DNA from: Formicarius rufipectus
Lineage: Eukaryota > Chordata > Aves > Passeriformes > Formicariidae
Direction: 5' to 3'
DNA: 64,000 nt
NCBI GenBank assembly: GCA_013399695.1
Contig: VXAU01000197.1
Span: forward strand, 2,334,612-2,398,611
The notes under the pieces were generated by a model, which was given only the letters and a program-made list of their open reading frames with translations, ran no database searches and was not told the origin of the DNA. The translations under genes were made by a program, and so were the position numbers. Of this stretch, positions 12,426-26,123 are shown in pieces. Within the stretch, counting starts at the first letter, position 1; each line of letters begins with the position of its first letter.

Positions 12426-15400
12426 CTCTTCCCCTTTAAGTGCAATCAACAGCAACAGATCAGGTCTACAGCAGTTTGATGTTTATAAAGTGGTCCAATC
12501 ATGGCTTCACTTCTGGGCAGGAGTAAATAAATTCATCAAGCAATTGATGCTTTAGTGCTGCTGTTATGATAAATGTTGCCATCAATTATACCAGTATGCT
12601 CAGCCTGCAAGGAGCTGAACGTGCTGCCTGATAGGAATGACAACAAGACAATATGTGGTTCCCTCTCTTTATGCTTTGCATTCGTAAACACAGCTCTCCA
12701 ATTATACTAATTTGTTTGTTTGGATTAGCCAGCAGATTAAGGAATGTTTTCAGTTAACACTGGAGCATAGCACACATTAATATTTTGGCAAACATGACAT
12801 AATTCTCTGTGTTGGGCTGGAGGCAGGGTAGTCTCAGTGCTGTTGAAGTTTCACCAGCTCTGTGCTATTGGAGCTGAAGGAGCAAACACTTGTCTGGCTG
12901 GGACCTCTGCTTGTTGCAGCACCAAGAGAGATCCGGATGTCACAGAGTGCAGGGAAAGGATGGGATATGACAGCAGTTGAGAATCACCTGCTTTCCCAAC
13001 GGGCTTTAGATTCCTCTGGAAAAGACGGTGCTGGTCCCACTGCTGACAATATTTGTTCACTGATGTGTTTTGAGGAGGTTGTAGGGGATGGGTTTTAGGA
13101 GATCTTATATTGTTTCAGCTCAGAACTGGCAATAATAAGGTAGCTACTGGCTTTTGTTTGGTTTCAACACTAGTCTCAGTGCCCTCCCTCTTCCATTCCT
13201 GTGTGGTGTTCAGCAGAGTCCTTGTGTGATATGATTACAAAAGATTTGTTAGAGAAGTGAAAACCAAACTAGCAGAGAGCACACTGTAAAACCTAAACCA
13301 TACCTACCATTATTTAAGACATCCTTTCTTTGATCACAAACTGTGAAGTTGAAGCATTGCCTGAATTGAAGGAAATTAATTAATTCAACAGAGCTGAATT
13401 TTTCTCCTTTGAAATTAATAAGCAGCCAGCACCTTTCAGAATTGGACATTGTCACTAAAATACCTAGAACAAAGTGCACCTTGCCGCTCAAAGTAGAAGT
13501 AAACATGCAACATCTGCTTCTCTTGGTCCAGAGTTCACATGATAGCATGTTTATTTGACAATTGGAGTTTTAAAATTTAACAAGCATGTGTGGACCCCAA
13601 ATAAATGGTTGGTGAAGCATTCAAAACTTGTACTCCAGATTCCTGGATTGATTGCGTGCAGCAATTAAAGCCAGAACAGAGTTCAGTCTGCGGTGTGCCA
13701 TCCCAAGAGCTTTATTTGCCATGTCTGTTGTCATCCTTACTTCATTCTTTTGTTGATCACATGCTATGGTGGGGTAGCATATGCACTCTTTTGTTTAGGT
13801 GGGAATGGAGAGGAGGCACCTCAAATACCTCTTTAATGAATACCACTGACATGAATTTCAGATCTTTCTACAAGAAATAGGTAATTCTTAACATAGGAAC
13901 AAAATAATTCCTTTTCTATCTGCCTCAGTACTTCTGAGAGGAGACAACATAAATGACAATCTGGTCTGTGTCAACAGTAATTGCTATTTATGCTATTCTT
14001 GGCAAATAGAAAAATATAAAAATTATTGAAAATTGATAAGTCACACTAGTAGGTGTGAGGGCAGGGATCAACTCAGCAGTGCCGCTGTCAAGACAGCTCT
14101 GAATAGGGCCAGAAATCCCTGTGTGCATGAGACTGTTGTGAACATGGGGAATTCATCAGCTGGTTCTCTGGGGGTCAGCCCACTTCTCTGACCCTGCCAT
14201 CAGTGCTGACTTGGAGAAAGACTCTCTGAGAAAAGGAGTGCAAGTTTTCAAACTGAGAGTGTGATCCTCTGTGTGTCACAAATCACACATTCAGCAGTTC
14301 ACTGGAGCTGGTAGGGGGCCTGGCTCGTTACAGGGCGGCACTTGGGTCAGGGGCACTGGAGCAGAAACTGAAAAACACAATATGCAACATCCTTATTAAA
14401 CATAGAGCATGGTCTGCAGTCTGAAAGGAGGAAGGCTGGACCTTGGAATCTATTCTGCAGAGAACAGTTGTGCAAGGGTTTATAAATGACATTTACAAAT
14501 GATCAGAGCAATGCCGTGCTAATAGCACCAAGACAAAAAATTCTCTGAAAGACAAGAAATGAATTCCAGTCCTAAGAGCCATTCACTGTCTGTATCCAAA
14601 AGGATTTTGTCTTTTTAGCATTTCTTCCAAGTATTCATCTGCTTTCTTATTGAAAAGTCAGGCTTTAATCTAGCGACGTTTTGAGTTTCCAAAGAAGCTG
14701 CTTTTTTGTGTTTGTAAACTGAAGGCTGATTGTGGGCATCATTTACTCCGTTGTCCTGCTGGCTACTTCTTTAGTCTGCCAGAACACAGCTAATGAATGC
14801 AATTATGTCAAGATAAAGCAAGTGTTTGATTTACAGGCTCTGCTGAAGATGCAGTGCAGGTCCTCTCATGCTGCCCCAGGCTAAAGGGCTGCCCTCTGGA
14901 TAGAGCAGGGACACTGCTTTCCCCATGTGAGACTGGTGGGAAGCAAGCAAGTAAAGGACTTGACTGATTTTTTGGATGTGAAAAGGCCACCTTATACTTT
15001 CATCGGCTTCTATGGGTGTGGAAAGTGCTGGGGGTTTGTGATGGGAGCCAAGATGGAAAAGGATTTTCTGATTCTTGGTGATTCCAGATGTTGCAGTGGT
15101 GGATTATAGGGTTCAGAAATGAAACAACTACATTCCACTGCCTCCAGCTCCAGGCTTCTATATATTTAGCTGCTTTGGTGGATAAAGATTGTCATTTTCA
15201 CCCTCTCATACCCCGCTTTTGTGCAGTATTTGTAGAATGTTGGGAACTAACCAGTCTGCTCATGAGCTAATTGTAATTGGCTAGAATGGTGACACATGAA
15301 ACAGAAATCAGTCAATCTGATTTTGAAGAGAATTCCTTTTTCTTGAGTGAATTCTCTGTGGAACCAGTAAGTGACAACTCACACTGGAGTCCAGCAAATT

Positions 15401-16982
15401 CCCTTGCCATGAGCTTAGAGAGGGATGTTACTTCCCAGACTGGACCACCTACCACCACCACCACCCTCTCCCTTCCCCTTTCCCCCAATCTCCCACAGTC
15501 GAACTCCTTCAGAAATTCTCAAAATAGGTGCTGAATAACAAAGCTGTTCAATTGGAGAGGAAAACAGTGCTATAAATACAAGAAAAATAACAGAGGCATA
15601 GTGTAGCTTATAGAAGGACTCTGTAATGTTTTCTTGGCTGAGACACCAAGGAACATCACAGGGACTTTGCGTTTCCAGGGAAGCTATTTTAAGTTATTCT
15701 GGAAGAGGTGAGTGTGATTTCATTCTTCCTTTTCCATCTTGCAAGACTTCTTGTAAATAGGCTCAATTTAAATACAGATAATTGAGTGAAAAGAGAAGAA
15801 AATAGTGTCTTTTTATATACAAGTAATTGCTGTCACGTCTAGGCACTTCTGAGGCAGGGAACAAGCTTTGTTCTTTAATTGCTGTGCAGCTGTGGGTTGC
15901 ACTTGCCCTGCAGAGTACTGTTTTATATTTACCTTCCAGGACTTTCAGGAGCAATGCAAAGTTGGCTGCTTAGGGTGAATCTCTAGGCATGACCTGTGTA
16001 GGTGGGTGCCTCAGTTTTCAGCTCCTTATTGCAGAGCTGCACATCCCTGGAGCAGATGTGGCCACCCCAACAGCCCCTGGTGTTGGTAGCTGTGGTGCAT
16101 GGGGACTGATTTGCCACACCCTCACCTGTGGTTATAGGTGTATTGGAGGTGTGTTTTCATTTCGATGGGTAAGTCTCCTGTACAGGGAATTATGGCAGTA
16201 GCTGGTACATCAGATGAACAGATTTATTCTTCCCCCAGAGTTCTGCTTTAGCCATTGTTGGCAGAGCACTGAGACAGCTTGTCAGGGAGGGACGGAGCAA
16301 TGGGAACGGGCTGTGCAGCGCAGGGAAACAAGGTTGGTGCTGCAGCTGGGCATGAGCTGCTCTGCAAAGGCAGCCAGGCAGGTAAAGGACAAGCTGTTTG
16401 GAATTTCAGACTGATTATAAATGACAAGTTATCAGGCAGCATGAAGAAGGAACTACTGTACCTTTCATAACACCGATCCCCTTTGTTAGACTACAGACAA
16501 AAGTAGACTTTGACTTGAGACTGCGGGAGAATACAAGATGAGAGTCTATAAAGATGGAACATATTGATCTTCCCTTTATCTTTTCAAAGCATTACTCTTT
16601 TGTCAAGACTTCCTATTTTTGTATAGCATGTCCCTATCTTATAATACTTTGTGCATTTCAATGCACCTATTTTAGGGAAATCCTACATTAATGTTTTTTA
16701 TAATTACATTTTTTTAAACGGAATATTTCTGAGTGATGAAATACGTGTATTTTTAAACGAAAAAGTTGCTCTGAAATGAGACAGGAAAAAGCAAGTAGAT
16801 TCCCAGCCTAGCATGAAAGCACAGTTTCATGTTTCTCACTGAAGGTATATTGATTTATATGAACTAAACATCTTTTTCTCTAAGCTCCACATCAGAGTGG
16901 GTTGTTCTGAAGCATGCTGTCTCCTATAAACTCTAAAAAAGGAAGGTTTTAGTAAGGAGACTGGAGATGCACAAATAATTGA

Positions 16983-17002
16983 TTTTGTTTGTTTGTTTGT
17001 TG
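16983..17002 (+). repeat. (GTTT)n microsatellite
   Basis: About four copies of GTTT in intergenic DNA. Confidence 0.85.
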
Positions 17003-17491
17003 ACTAAACCAGAACACTGGTAGAGGAAAATATTCTGATTGAAAATGAATTCTTTGAGCTTTTTCATGAAAATTAAATATATATACATATAAAACATTGG
17101 AAGTTCTTTAGGGTCAGAATTATGTCTGCTTCACATCAGGACGTCATTTAGAAATGTAGAACTTAAAAGTTGAAAAATTTAAAACAATGTCACCCTCTTG
17201 AAAAACATCCTACCAGTAGTTGCAATAAATTCTTATTGCTCATTCTGGGTAGTCTGAAGTCTATTTTTCAAAGAATGAAATCCCAGATGAACCAAGCCCT
17301 TTGTCCCCATGTGTCTCAAGCAAAGAGTGCTGTTGAGTCACTTCCATGTTCTGACAACATATGAATGGACCACTGGTGAAATTCCAGGAAATAAGGGTTG
17401 ATTAATGCTCTCTAATAAAATATAGCACTATAATGTGATAAAACACACAAAAGCATTATTCAAGGTGCAAACCTTAAGAAAAGTTCTTAGG

Positions 17492-17526
17492 TGTTTTTGG
17501 TTTTTTTATTTTTTATTTTTTTTTTC
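17492..17526 (+). repeat. T-rich tract
   Basis: T runs broken by single G, A or GG, ending in TTTTTCTCAG. It resembles a splice acceptor but has no coding sequence after it. Confidence 0.85.
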
Positions 17527-18936
17527 TCAGTGAGGAAACAATTGAATCTGTCCCAAGTCAGGTTCTTAATCCCCAGCTGCTATAAATCGAAGAAAAGAAT
17601 TAAGTTTCGTTTGACTTTCCTGACTTTGAGCATCAAACAAGAATAACTTGAAAGACAGAGGGAGTTCTGCAATTTAAAATTCAAATGAACTGCACTGGTA
17701 AGCTCAGCTGTTGAGGGTGCTGCAGGTCTCCAGAGAACCTGTTTGCAGAGGCAAGTAGCCCAGCTGGGAGATGACAGTGGTGTTTACTTGGCCAAACTGA
17801 ACAGAAATGAGCCAAAAAAGGGACTTGCAAACTCATAAATGTTGAATGATTCCTTGTTCTCTTCAAGTTTTCCTTCCCAAAATAAGAACTTATCAGGATT
17901 GAAACCATTCAGAGTGTTAGATGCAAAAGTGGCACACGTTTATTCATCTGAAGACTAGTGGTATTTACTAGAAGTGCAGGACCTTAGCTTTGGAGGGTTT
18001 TCTTTTCCCCATTTTTTCTTTGCTGATTTTAAGGTTTTCTTTCAACTCAGTACAGAAAGTTTGTGCTTCTTTTCTAATCATGTAAGTTGCTTCATGAAAG
18101 TAAGAAAAAATAGATTGCTACGAGCTTTTTATCTGAATTTTTTTCACATGTTTTAAAGGAACCTAATAAATGACTGTATTTCTTTCTTCTCTCCAACAAG
18201 GAAGAACTGAGGCTTTGCATCTTTACAAACCATTTTATTTCTAAAAGCAATAGAGAATTTATTGGTCTATGGAGTTTTGTGATTTCATTTTGCTCTAATT
18301 TGATGGAAAATGGAAATTTACCCAAATCTGGAAAATCTGAGATGTCTTTTTTTAAGTCTGTGTAGGTTTTTACAGCCAGTTCTACAGTTTGTCTGCTGGA
18401 ATTTCAATGCTATTTGAAAATATCACCTTTAACTGCCTTTATTTCAAAGGATCATTCTAGATGGTAGTGGAGTTAACTCTTAGTATTTCTGTTACATGCC
18501 AACTTCATTTCCTGCCTTTGCCATCAGAAAAACACATAGAAAAATCCCGCTTCTGTTTTGCCTTCAGCATGATCCTTCTTTCAACTTCTCTGTAGATCTG
18601 TGTAAAGTGATCCTGACTCGTTTTGGTGTCCTTGCTTGAAAGGCTGGAGCACCTTTTCATTTTGGGATGATGTTATGGAAAGTTCAGTGTGCTCCAAGAT
18701 TGTCTGTCTCCCACTGCAGTCAGCAGAGGAGTGTTTGGGGCTGTATCTCGACCTGTTGGAAACTGAAGTAGCACCATTTACAGCTGTAGGATCAGACCAT
18801 GGCGTGAAAAATGATAGAGGCATTTTTATTAAAGACGTGAATCTTGGGATTCATTTGTGAATATCAACATTAATATTAAATTAAGTCAAAATGAAAACCA
18901 GAAGAAATTAGTATGAAAGAGGAAAAGAACTGCAAG

Positions 18937-18951
18937 AAACAAACAAACAAA
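18937..18951 (+). repeat. (AAAC)n microsatellite
   Basis: Short run of AAAC units in intergenic DNA. Confidence 0.8.
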
Positions 18952-21900
18952 TGTTACTTTTTAATTGGGTTGTGCATTTTCCAATTCCCTTTTCTAATCC
19001 AGTATAAGCAGCTGGCTTGTGACAATAAATTCCCAAAAGAACAAGCAATTTTCCTCTGGCATACCTAATTGGGTCCATCATGGCAGTGTTTAGTGTCTTG
19101 TTGGCTCTCAGATACAGATTTTTCATTCTGTAAAATGAAGGAGTATTGTCTTCCTTTTTCTCTGCATCCCAAAGTCCCTAAATTCCTACTAGGGTAAGAT
19201 TTCACTGTAAAACTGAATTATCTACTATATGGCTTACTGTGGTTTAGAGCAGTGGGTAGAAAGGTGTTCAGGTACTTCTTCAGAGCTTAGGATACACTGG
19301 CAGCAGCAGGGGTGTATTAACATCATCTGCCTTTTCTTCTGACCTGAAGGTGATGTTCCAGGAGTTTCACAGCAGTCAGGACTTAGAGTTGGATCTAAGG
19401 ATCTTGAAAGGTTTTTTAGGGTTTGCATTTTTCCATTTTGTGAATACTGGACTCAACTGTCAAACAAATTGCCCGTGGTAAGTGGATACATTGCAATGAT
19501 TTCTTGTGGTGGAAACCACAAAAGAAACAATAATGAAAAAACCTTGTTTCGGATGCTCTGCAGTGATATGATGCACAGAGAGTGGCACAAGTCAAGTGCC
19601 ATCCAGTGGGGATTTTTGCCCACTGTGCATGCCTGCCCTTGCTAACATTACAAACATGTGAAACCACTGTGGCTCCATCTGTAGAACCTGGCTGTCATCT
19701 TCATCAGCCACAGGATACATATGCAACCCTGGATATCACTTAGTGTGCTGGCCAGGAGACCAGGCATTTCTGACTTTCCACAACAGTCCAGTTGTGCCCA
19801 CAGAAATGCTACAAATTAATTGGTGTTATCCTACCGTAACCCCCAGAACTCTGTGGTTCAGTCCCTCTCATGAGCCCAGAAAGGCCCATGTGGGCACACT
19901 CTGCATGGGGACTCTCATCAGCTGCAGTGAAAGAACATTTTCTTGCTGGCTGCCCTCTATGCTGCAAGTTCAGACAATTGTGCAGTTTGGGAACAAAGTG
20001 ATGGAAAACGTGGCTTAGAACTCTTATGTGTGCCACAAAAATTGCACTTTCTTTGTGATGAATCTGGGGTATGTTAATCTTAGTATCATGTTTGTAGTTG
20101 TCTGCAGTGTGCTGTGGAAAGCTAGGTGAGTGTAAAAGAGTGTATGTTCACTGATTCTAAGGGAGATTTTCCTTAAAATGAAGGGTTTACCTGGCACAGG
20201 TCAGGCTCTGTACTGCTTGTTCAGTTTTCATGTTTGAATTTGCACTCATGCTATGTACAATTAGTGGCAATTAAATGAATTAACATTTTCAAGGCAGTGA
20301 ATTTTCTCAGCACTAAGTGTGCTCTTTATATCCAGCTATTCCAATTACATTGGTATTAGTGTTATGTGGCAGTATTCACTTATCTAATTTTAGAGTAGGC
20401 TATTTAAAGAATAATCTGATATATTCATGTATGTCATACATACAGTGGGTGCTAAAAAGATGGACTATTCTTATACTTCTGGCCATTATTATTTATCCTG
20501 TCTATGTGTTATGTGTCAGGTGGAAGGATCTCACTGCCCCAGTCAAGAACAGGGTCCTGGTGTAGATAAATGATCCATTCAAGCATTGAGGGAAAAAAAA
20601 AAGAAAAAGGCAAACACTTAGGAATGTGCCACAGGAAGGGGGGAAATAGGGGATTATAAGATAGATACTGTAGGATTCATCAACAGAATTAATTTGATAG
20701 TAATCAGTAATTGTGTCTGTGACCAGTTAAACCTCTTAAGAAAATGTATTCTGTGAATATTACTTCTGGCTCTACTACAAGATTATAAGTTTTTACTTTA
20801 AGCCTTTTTTTACCCTCTGTTTCGAACCTGGCTTGTGCATTAATGTGCTTGACAAAGGTGTGCCCATTCTGAAGGCTTTCTAAATATTATTTCCTCAAAC
20901 CAAACCTGCAGAACATTTGCCTTCACAGGCAATTCACTCCAGTTGCCTCCAGTTAGCCAGGTAACAGTGGCACCATGTCTGGAACAGGCTCTGGGTCTTT
21001 ATGATGATGTGTTACATGTGAGTGTGTTTATGGTGTAATGAATGTTGTCCTCCTGAGAAAGACATTATTCTTCCTATGACATTCTGTCTTTTTTTTTGTC
21101 TCACAAGCTAAATCTTCTGAGGCTCTTCCTTGTCCACATACTGACCTCAAAAATCTCTAAGACCTAGAAGGAAACTACCCTTGTTTATTTTAGCTATAGA
21201 CTCATCAGAAAAATTTGAAATCTTCATTGACTTTGTTCTTTATTTTTTGTCCATTCTACTCTATACTCTTCTGGTAAATCCATTGGATTTCACTGTATTA
21301 ACCTGCCTACATCTAGTTTCCTCCTGCCCTGATCCAATCCATGTTATGGTTTCCTCTTTCTTGTGCTCAAGAAGTTGTAGTATTTCCTGTGACAGGCAAT
21401 TACTGTTTCAAGAGAATTCCCCTAGCCTTTTGTCAGAAGTTGAATAACCCCAGTCTATCACCTGAGCCATCCTTCAGTATTTACTCTGGCAGGGTATTGT
21501 ACTAATTGTGTTGAACAAAGCATGCTAACAGGCAGCAGTGCTTGCTCACTGCAACACTGTTAAATAGCAACTGAAATCTCAGTATTTTAAACCAAAGGAG
21601 GTCCATGCTGACCCCAGTCCAGGTGTGTCCTCCCAGGGGCTGTGTGCCTGAGGGATGGAGGAGGAGAACCAGCGCCAACAAAAGCTTTGCTCGGCACTAA
21701 ACAGCCCAGTCACTGCTTATTGCTGATCTTTGGTTTATGTAAATCAAAAGCAGCTCAATAGACATTAAAGGATTTAATGTCAGGAGTTTTTTGTGAGCTG
21801 ATATTAGACACATATTGGATATAATCGTAAATAGCATAAAGAAAACTACAGACCTGATCCTTTCCATTTCATGTTTCCTTTGTATTGTTGGAACCGGATC

Positions 21901-22487
21901 TGTCCTTTATGGCTGGTATTAGTGTCTGTACCACAATCAAGATACTGAAGTAAAATATCTCCCTGTATTTAGTATCAAAAGCAGTAAGGGATTTGTATCT
22001 GTAATTATATATCATGATGCAGTGGCTGAAGGCTCACACAGCCTGGAGTGGTTGTGAGCTTGGCGGGAGGTTTTGATGCCGCAGTTTCACTGTGGAGGGT
22101 TTTGGTGAGAAGCATTATTCCCTCAAAATAAGTAAATATATAAATAAGTTGAAGCTCTTCAACTTCATAGCTCAGAGCAAGATTAATTAATAGGGAAAAA
22201 TGCCTAATCTATCTGCTCAGCACAGAATTAATGAATAATAGGGAATGTCTTCCCAGCATCTACAGCTAAAAGGGAGATGGATATCTGTGCATGTCATAAC
22301 TACATGTGTCTGACTACCTGCAGCTCCACTCTCCATGTTGCACTTTTGGCCCTTCCTAGCAGACCTGTTGATTTTCCGTGTTTTTTTTTTTGGTTTGGAG
22401 TTTTATTTGTTTTAAGCTCCATATGGTCTCTAAATCAATTGAGATGAAGATTAATAAAAGCAAGTCCTGTCACTTCCCTTATGGCAA

Positions 22488-22560
22488 GCTGTCCTCAGTT
22501 TTCAGAAGGAGAAATTGAAAACTAGACAAGTTGTGTGGTCTGGAACAGCAAATGACAGGT
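22488..22560 (-). mobile_element. Possible MIR-like fragment, reversed
   Basis: CCTCAGTTTTCAGAAGGAGA followed by AATTGAAAACTAGACAAGTT resembles the old-SINE stretch 'cctcattttacagatgaggaaactgaggcacagagaagtt'. Tentative because of divergence. Confidence 0.28.
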
Positions 22561-25078
22561 CAGTTCTTTAAGCACTCACATAGTCCAATATAGTCTTGAG
22601 TGTTCTTTTCCTACTGACTGGCTCATATTCAAGCATTTTAAATTGGACTTTGCCCTTTACTGGGAATATTTGGGAATTCAACTAAATGAGTCTAGTTTTG
22701 TCATCCTACTTCCATCTGTTTATAGCTTCTCAGTGGCATAGTTTTAGGATGGAATTTTACCATACATGAGCTTTAATTTTTTTTAATGGTATTTCTTAAA
22801 AATACATTGAAGACTTTAATGTTAGAAGTGTTTTGGTTTCTATTTAAATATTCTGAACATCTCTGTTAAAGGCAGATAGAAACTGTACTAAATGTTCTTT
22901 ATTACTCATACATACACTGTCCCTGTGAAAAATATCATACATCAGAGGCAGCAGTGATTCTTCAGATTTGCCCAGTGACAAGTCACCATATAGCTATTCT
23001 TTGCTAAAAATGTCAATGTCAACTTTATTTGCCAAAACATGTTTTCTTCTTTCAAGCTGCCAGTTGTTGTTTCAAAATAAATGGAATCTAAAAATCTCAT
23101 TATTTTTATTGTTTAAAGCCAGCATTGGGTGCAGCTCCAGGGGTCAGAAGGTAACAATACTAATTTACCCTGGTGCTGCTGCACTTAGAATATTTAATCT
23201 CTTATGACTTTGACATGATGGCTGGCTGTGTTTCTTAATATTGTTGTGAAGATTTTGCTGGAGGGCCGTGCAGCTCTTAATAATGTGCATCAAGACAGAG
23301 ACAAGTAAGGAATGAATTTTGTATGAGGTTCTTTTCTACAAGAGGATCAGCCTGGACAAATACCTGTGGAAGTCCACAAGCCTGTACCTCATGGCACAAT
23401 TGGGGCTGTGCTGACAATGGCCAAAGTTTAATGTGCTTTACTGAATTCATTGCAACTCCAGTAGCAAAATATTTTTTACTATTCTAAGCCAGTGATAATG
23501 TTCAGCTTTTTCACAGGCATTCACCTGGACTGGACAGGGAAAACATCCTTCCAACTTTTTATTTCTAGAGAAGAACTATTACATTCAACATCTATCTGAG
23601 AAAGTCCACTCCTTTTTGCCAGTCTTTTCAGTAAACAGACTTCTCCATAAAGCACAGATGTATTAAAAACATGCTGGAATATAAAACTTGATTTGGACAG
23701 TGTTTTCTAAAATATTATCTGATTAAATACTAATAAAAGATCTGTAAATTGTGCTACCATAAGGCTGGCTGTTAAAGAGTAATGGTGGAAATGAGACAAA
23801 TGGATTCAAAGAAGGAACTCAGTTTCGTAGTCCACAGATGTCACTGAGAGTTAAAAACTGATTTGTTCCTGGCATTAGGAGCATCATTCATGAACCCTTT
23901 TTTAAAAACATACTATCAAAAAGCAGTCTCTACTTGAAAGACTCTACAGAGTGTATGAGAAGCAGCAGAAGAGCGAACACAGAGAGCAAGAAGAAAATAT
24001 TGGTCAGCATCGGTCAGCTTGCAAACAGCCTAGCCATAGTCCTGTAAGTTTTCTGGCTACAGGAATAAGTAAAGATGGATTTCACAAAGTATAATGAGGT
24101 AATTTCTATATCTGTAATAGCCAGAGATTAAATTGCATTTATATATCTCTTGCACATTTATTTTCTTTGCTAGAACTCTCATAAACACAGAAGCTGTCTT
24201 CAGATTTATTTCCAGTGTGAGTCTCTATCTTATCACAGCAACTCTGAAATTCCTTGCAGTAAGTTATGATGATGATGATAATCAAAAACATCAGTCTGCA
24301 ACTTAAGATCCCAGTGCAGTAGCTGTCACGCAGGTTCCAGCCACCTTCCCTTTTTGAGGTGGAGGTAGACTGAGCCTCTCTGCCATTGTGGGAGACAAGG
24401 TTCTCAAGGGATTTTTTCTGTTGTTGCATGGGTAAATCCAAGTCCCTTCAAGTTATCTTTGATCATGGTGAATGGTGATAATTCTCTCTTAGCAAACAAG
24501 CACCTATTCTGAAATTACAGTAGAAGATAATAATAGGAAATGGATAGAGGACTATGCAGTTGGATTTTAAAAAGGTAGGAGCTCGACTCATTCATATTAA
24601 AATTGGTGAGAGCTGTAATGTTTATAAATTAGAGCTTTGTAAAATGTAAGCATGTGGGTTGAATATTTTAGTCTTGGCAGTTATTTATATTCTGTTTTTA
24701 CAATGACAGGTTTACTGGGGTTTTTAATGTGTTTTTGGATAATTGTTGAGTTTTATCTGTATGCTATTTACTACAGGATGGTCATCAGCACAATTTCACA
24801 GGCATGAAAACAGCAGATCTGCTGGCAATTGTGCTGTCTATTAGAAATCCTCTCTGCAGGATCAACCTGTAGCTTTAATACAACAGGAAGAATATATGAC
24901 TAGGGCATATCTGTGTCACAGCCACAGGTGCTAGAGCACAGTAAGGTCTGTACATTTGAAGAATTGTCCCATGTGCAAGTGGGAATTGCTGCAGTATTAG
25001 AGGGAAGCATCACAAAGTTCCATTTATGAAAATTCTGTTTAATCTTAATAAATGACAGATACTGCAAAAATTAAAAGG

Positions 25079-25106
25079 AGATATATATATTATATATATT
25101 TTTTCT
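25079..25106. repeat. AT dinucleotide repeat
   Basis: Alternating AT with one interruption, followed by a short T run. Confidence 0.85.
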
Positions 25107-26081
25107 GAAGTATGTTTTAAGGGTTTAAGGCATCTCATTTCATTTAGAACCATCCTCAAGACAAATTTAAAATTCAGCACCTTCAGGCTAATCTTGTGAA
25201 TACTTAATCCCTGCATCGTGCCTGCTGCTTTGAGTAGGTCTGCTTGTTATGAACAGTCCTTGCACACTGTAATTGTGACCCCACTAATAAAGGCTCGTGG
25301 CATCGAGTCTGTAACAAGTGGAGCACTGAGGTCACCTCACTAAAGCAAACACATTCATCTTGGGTGAGCCACAGCACAGTGTGTTGTCATTCTGCTCCAA
25401 GTAAAGGAGACGCTGCTCATAATCAGGGCCATCCACTCACCACGCACCTTCCCATTCTGAACCAGCACTAAATGTTCCCAGCATGGGATCACTGCAGAGA
25501 CATCCCTCGTGGCTTTTGGGCTTCCAGCCTTTTTAATGCTGTGAAATGGATACCAGGGTGGGGACTCCTCTTTCTGCCTTACCTGGCCACAGCTATGAAT
25601 GACAGGCACTCAGTCAGTTGTGAACGTGCCCCAGAGCCTCTGCATCGACAGGAGAGGGTGACAACTTGAAGCCTTAGGGACCTGGCAGCATCTTGTTGGA
25701 AGATGAATTATGTAGCTTTTGGCTTTTCTATGTTATTATATTGCCAGCTTGACATCATCTCCGAGGCTGCAGCAGGAAGGGTAAGAGGCTGGTTGGAAAC
25801 ATCTCAAGTGTGAGACAGTTGTGACTTCCTCATTTACTTCCCTCCTAAGCTGTACACATGCAAAAGCTTCATGCAAACATCATGTTTGTACAAACCTGCT
25901 CAAACACAGAGTCTGCTGGCGCTGTGGTGAGGAGGGGCTGCACAAATTCCAAATTGCACAGGTATTTAAGGGGCTGCAATTCCTCTTTGCAGCAGGATGA
26001 GGGCCTCAGCTCTGTGTGTCTGGGGATTCAACAGAGATCTGAAACTTTGCTGTCTGGTTTTGTTGCTGTTTTCTTCTAAAT

Positions 26082-26123
26082 AAGTAGAAACGTAGAAACT
26101 AAGTAGAAAATAAAGTAGAAAAT
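26082..26123 (+). repeat. Irregular AAGTAGAAA repeat
   Basis: Four neighbouring copies of a 9-13 bp unit with core GTAGAAA, in intergenic DNA. Confidence 0.75.

Noticed and set aside
13590..13690. LTR-like stretch with CCCAAATAAATGG and GCAATTAAAGCC
   Set aside because: Same problem: no paired repeat or terminal motifs to support a solo LTR.
24266..24283. ATGATGATGATGA as a C/D snoRNA box C
   Set aside because: It is a short GAT trinucleotide repeat with no box D at a suitable distance and no flanking stem.
25200..25345. LTR-like stretch with CTAATAAAGGCTCGTGG
   Set aside because: A polyadenylation-like signal is present, but I found no matching LTR copy, TG...CA ends, primer-binding site or internal retroviral sequence.
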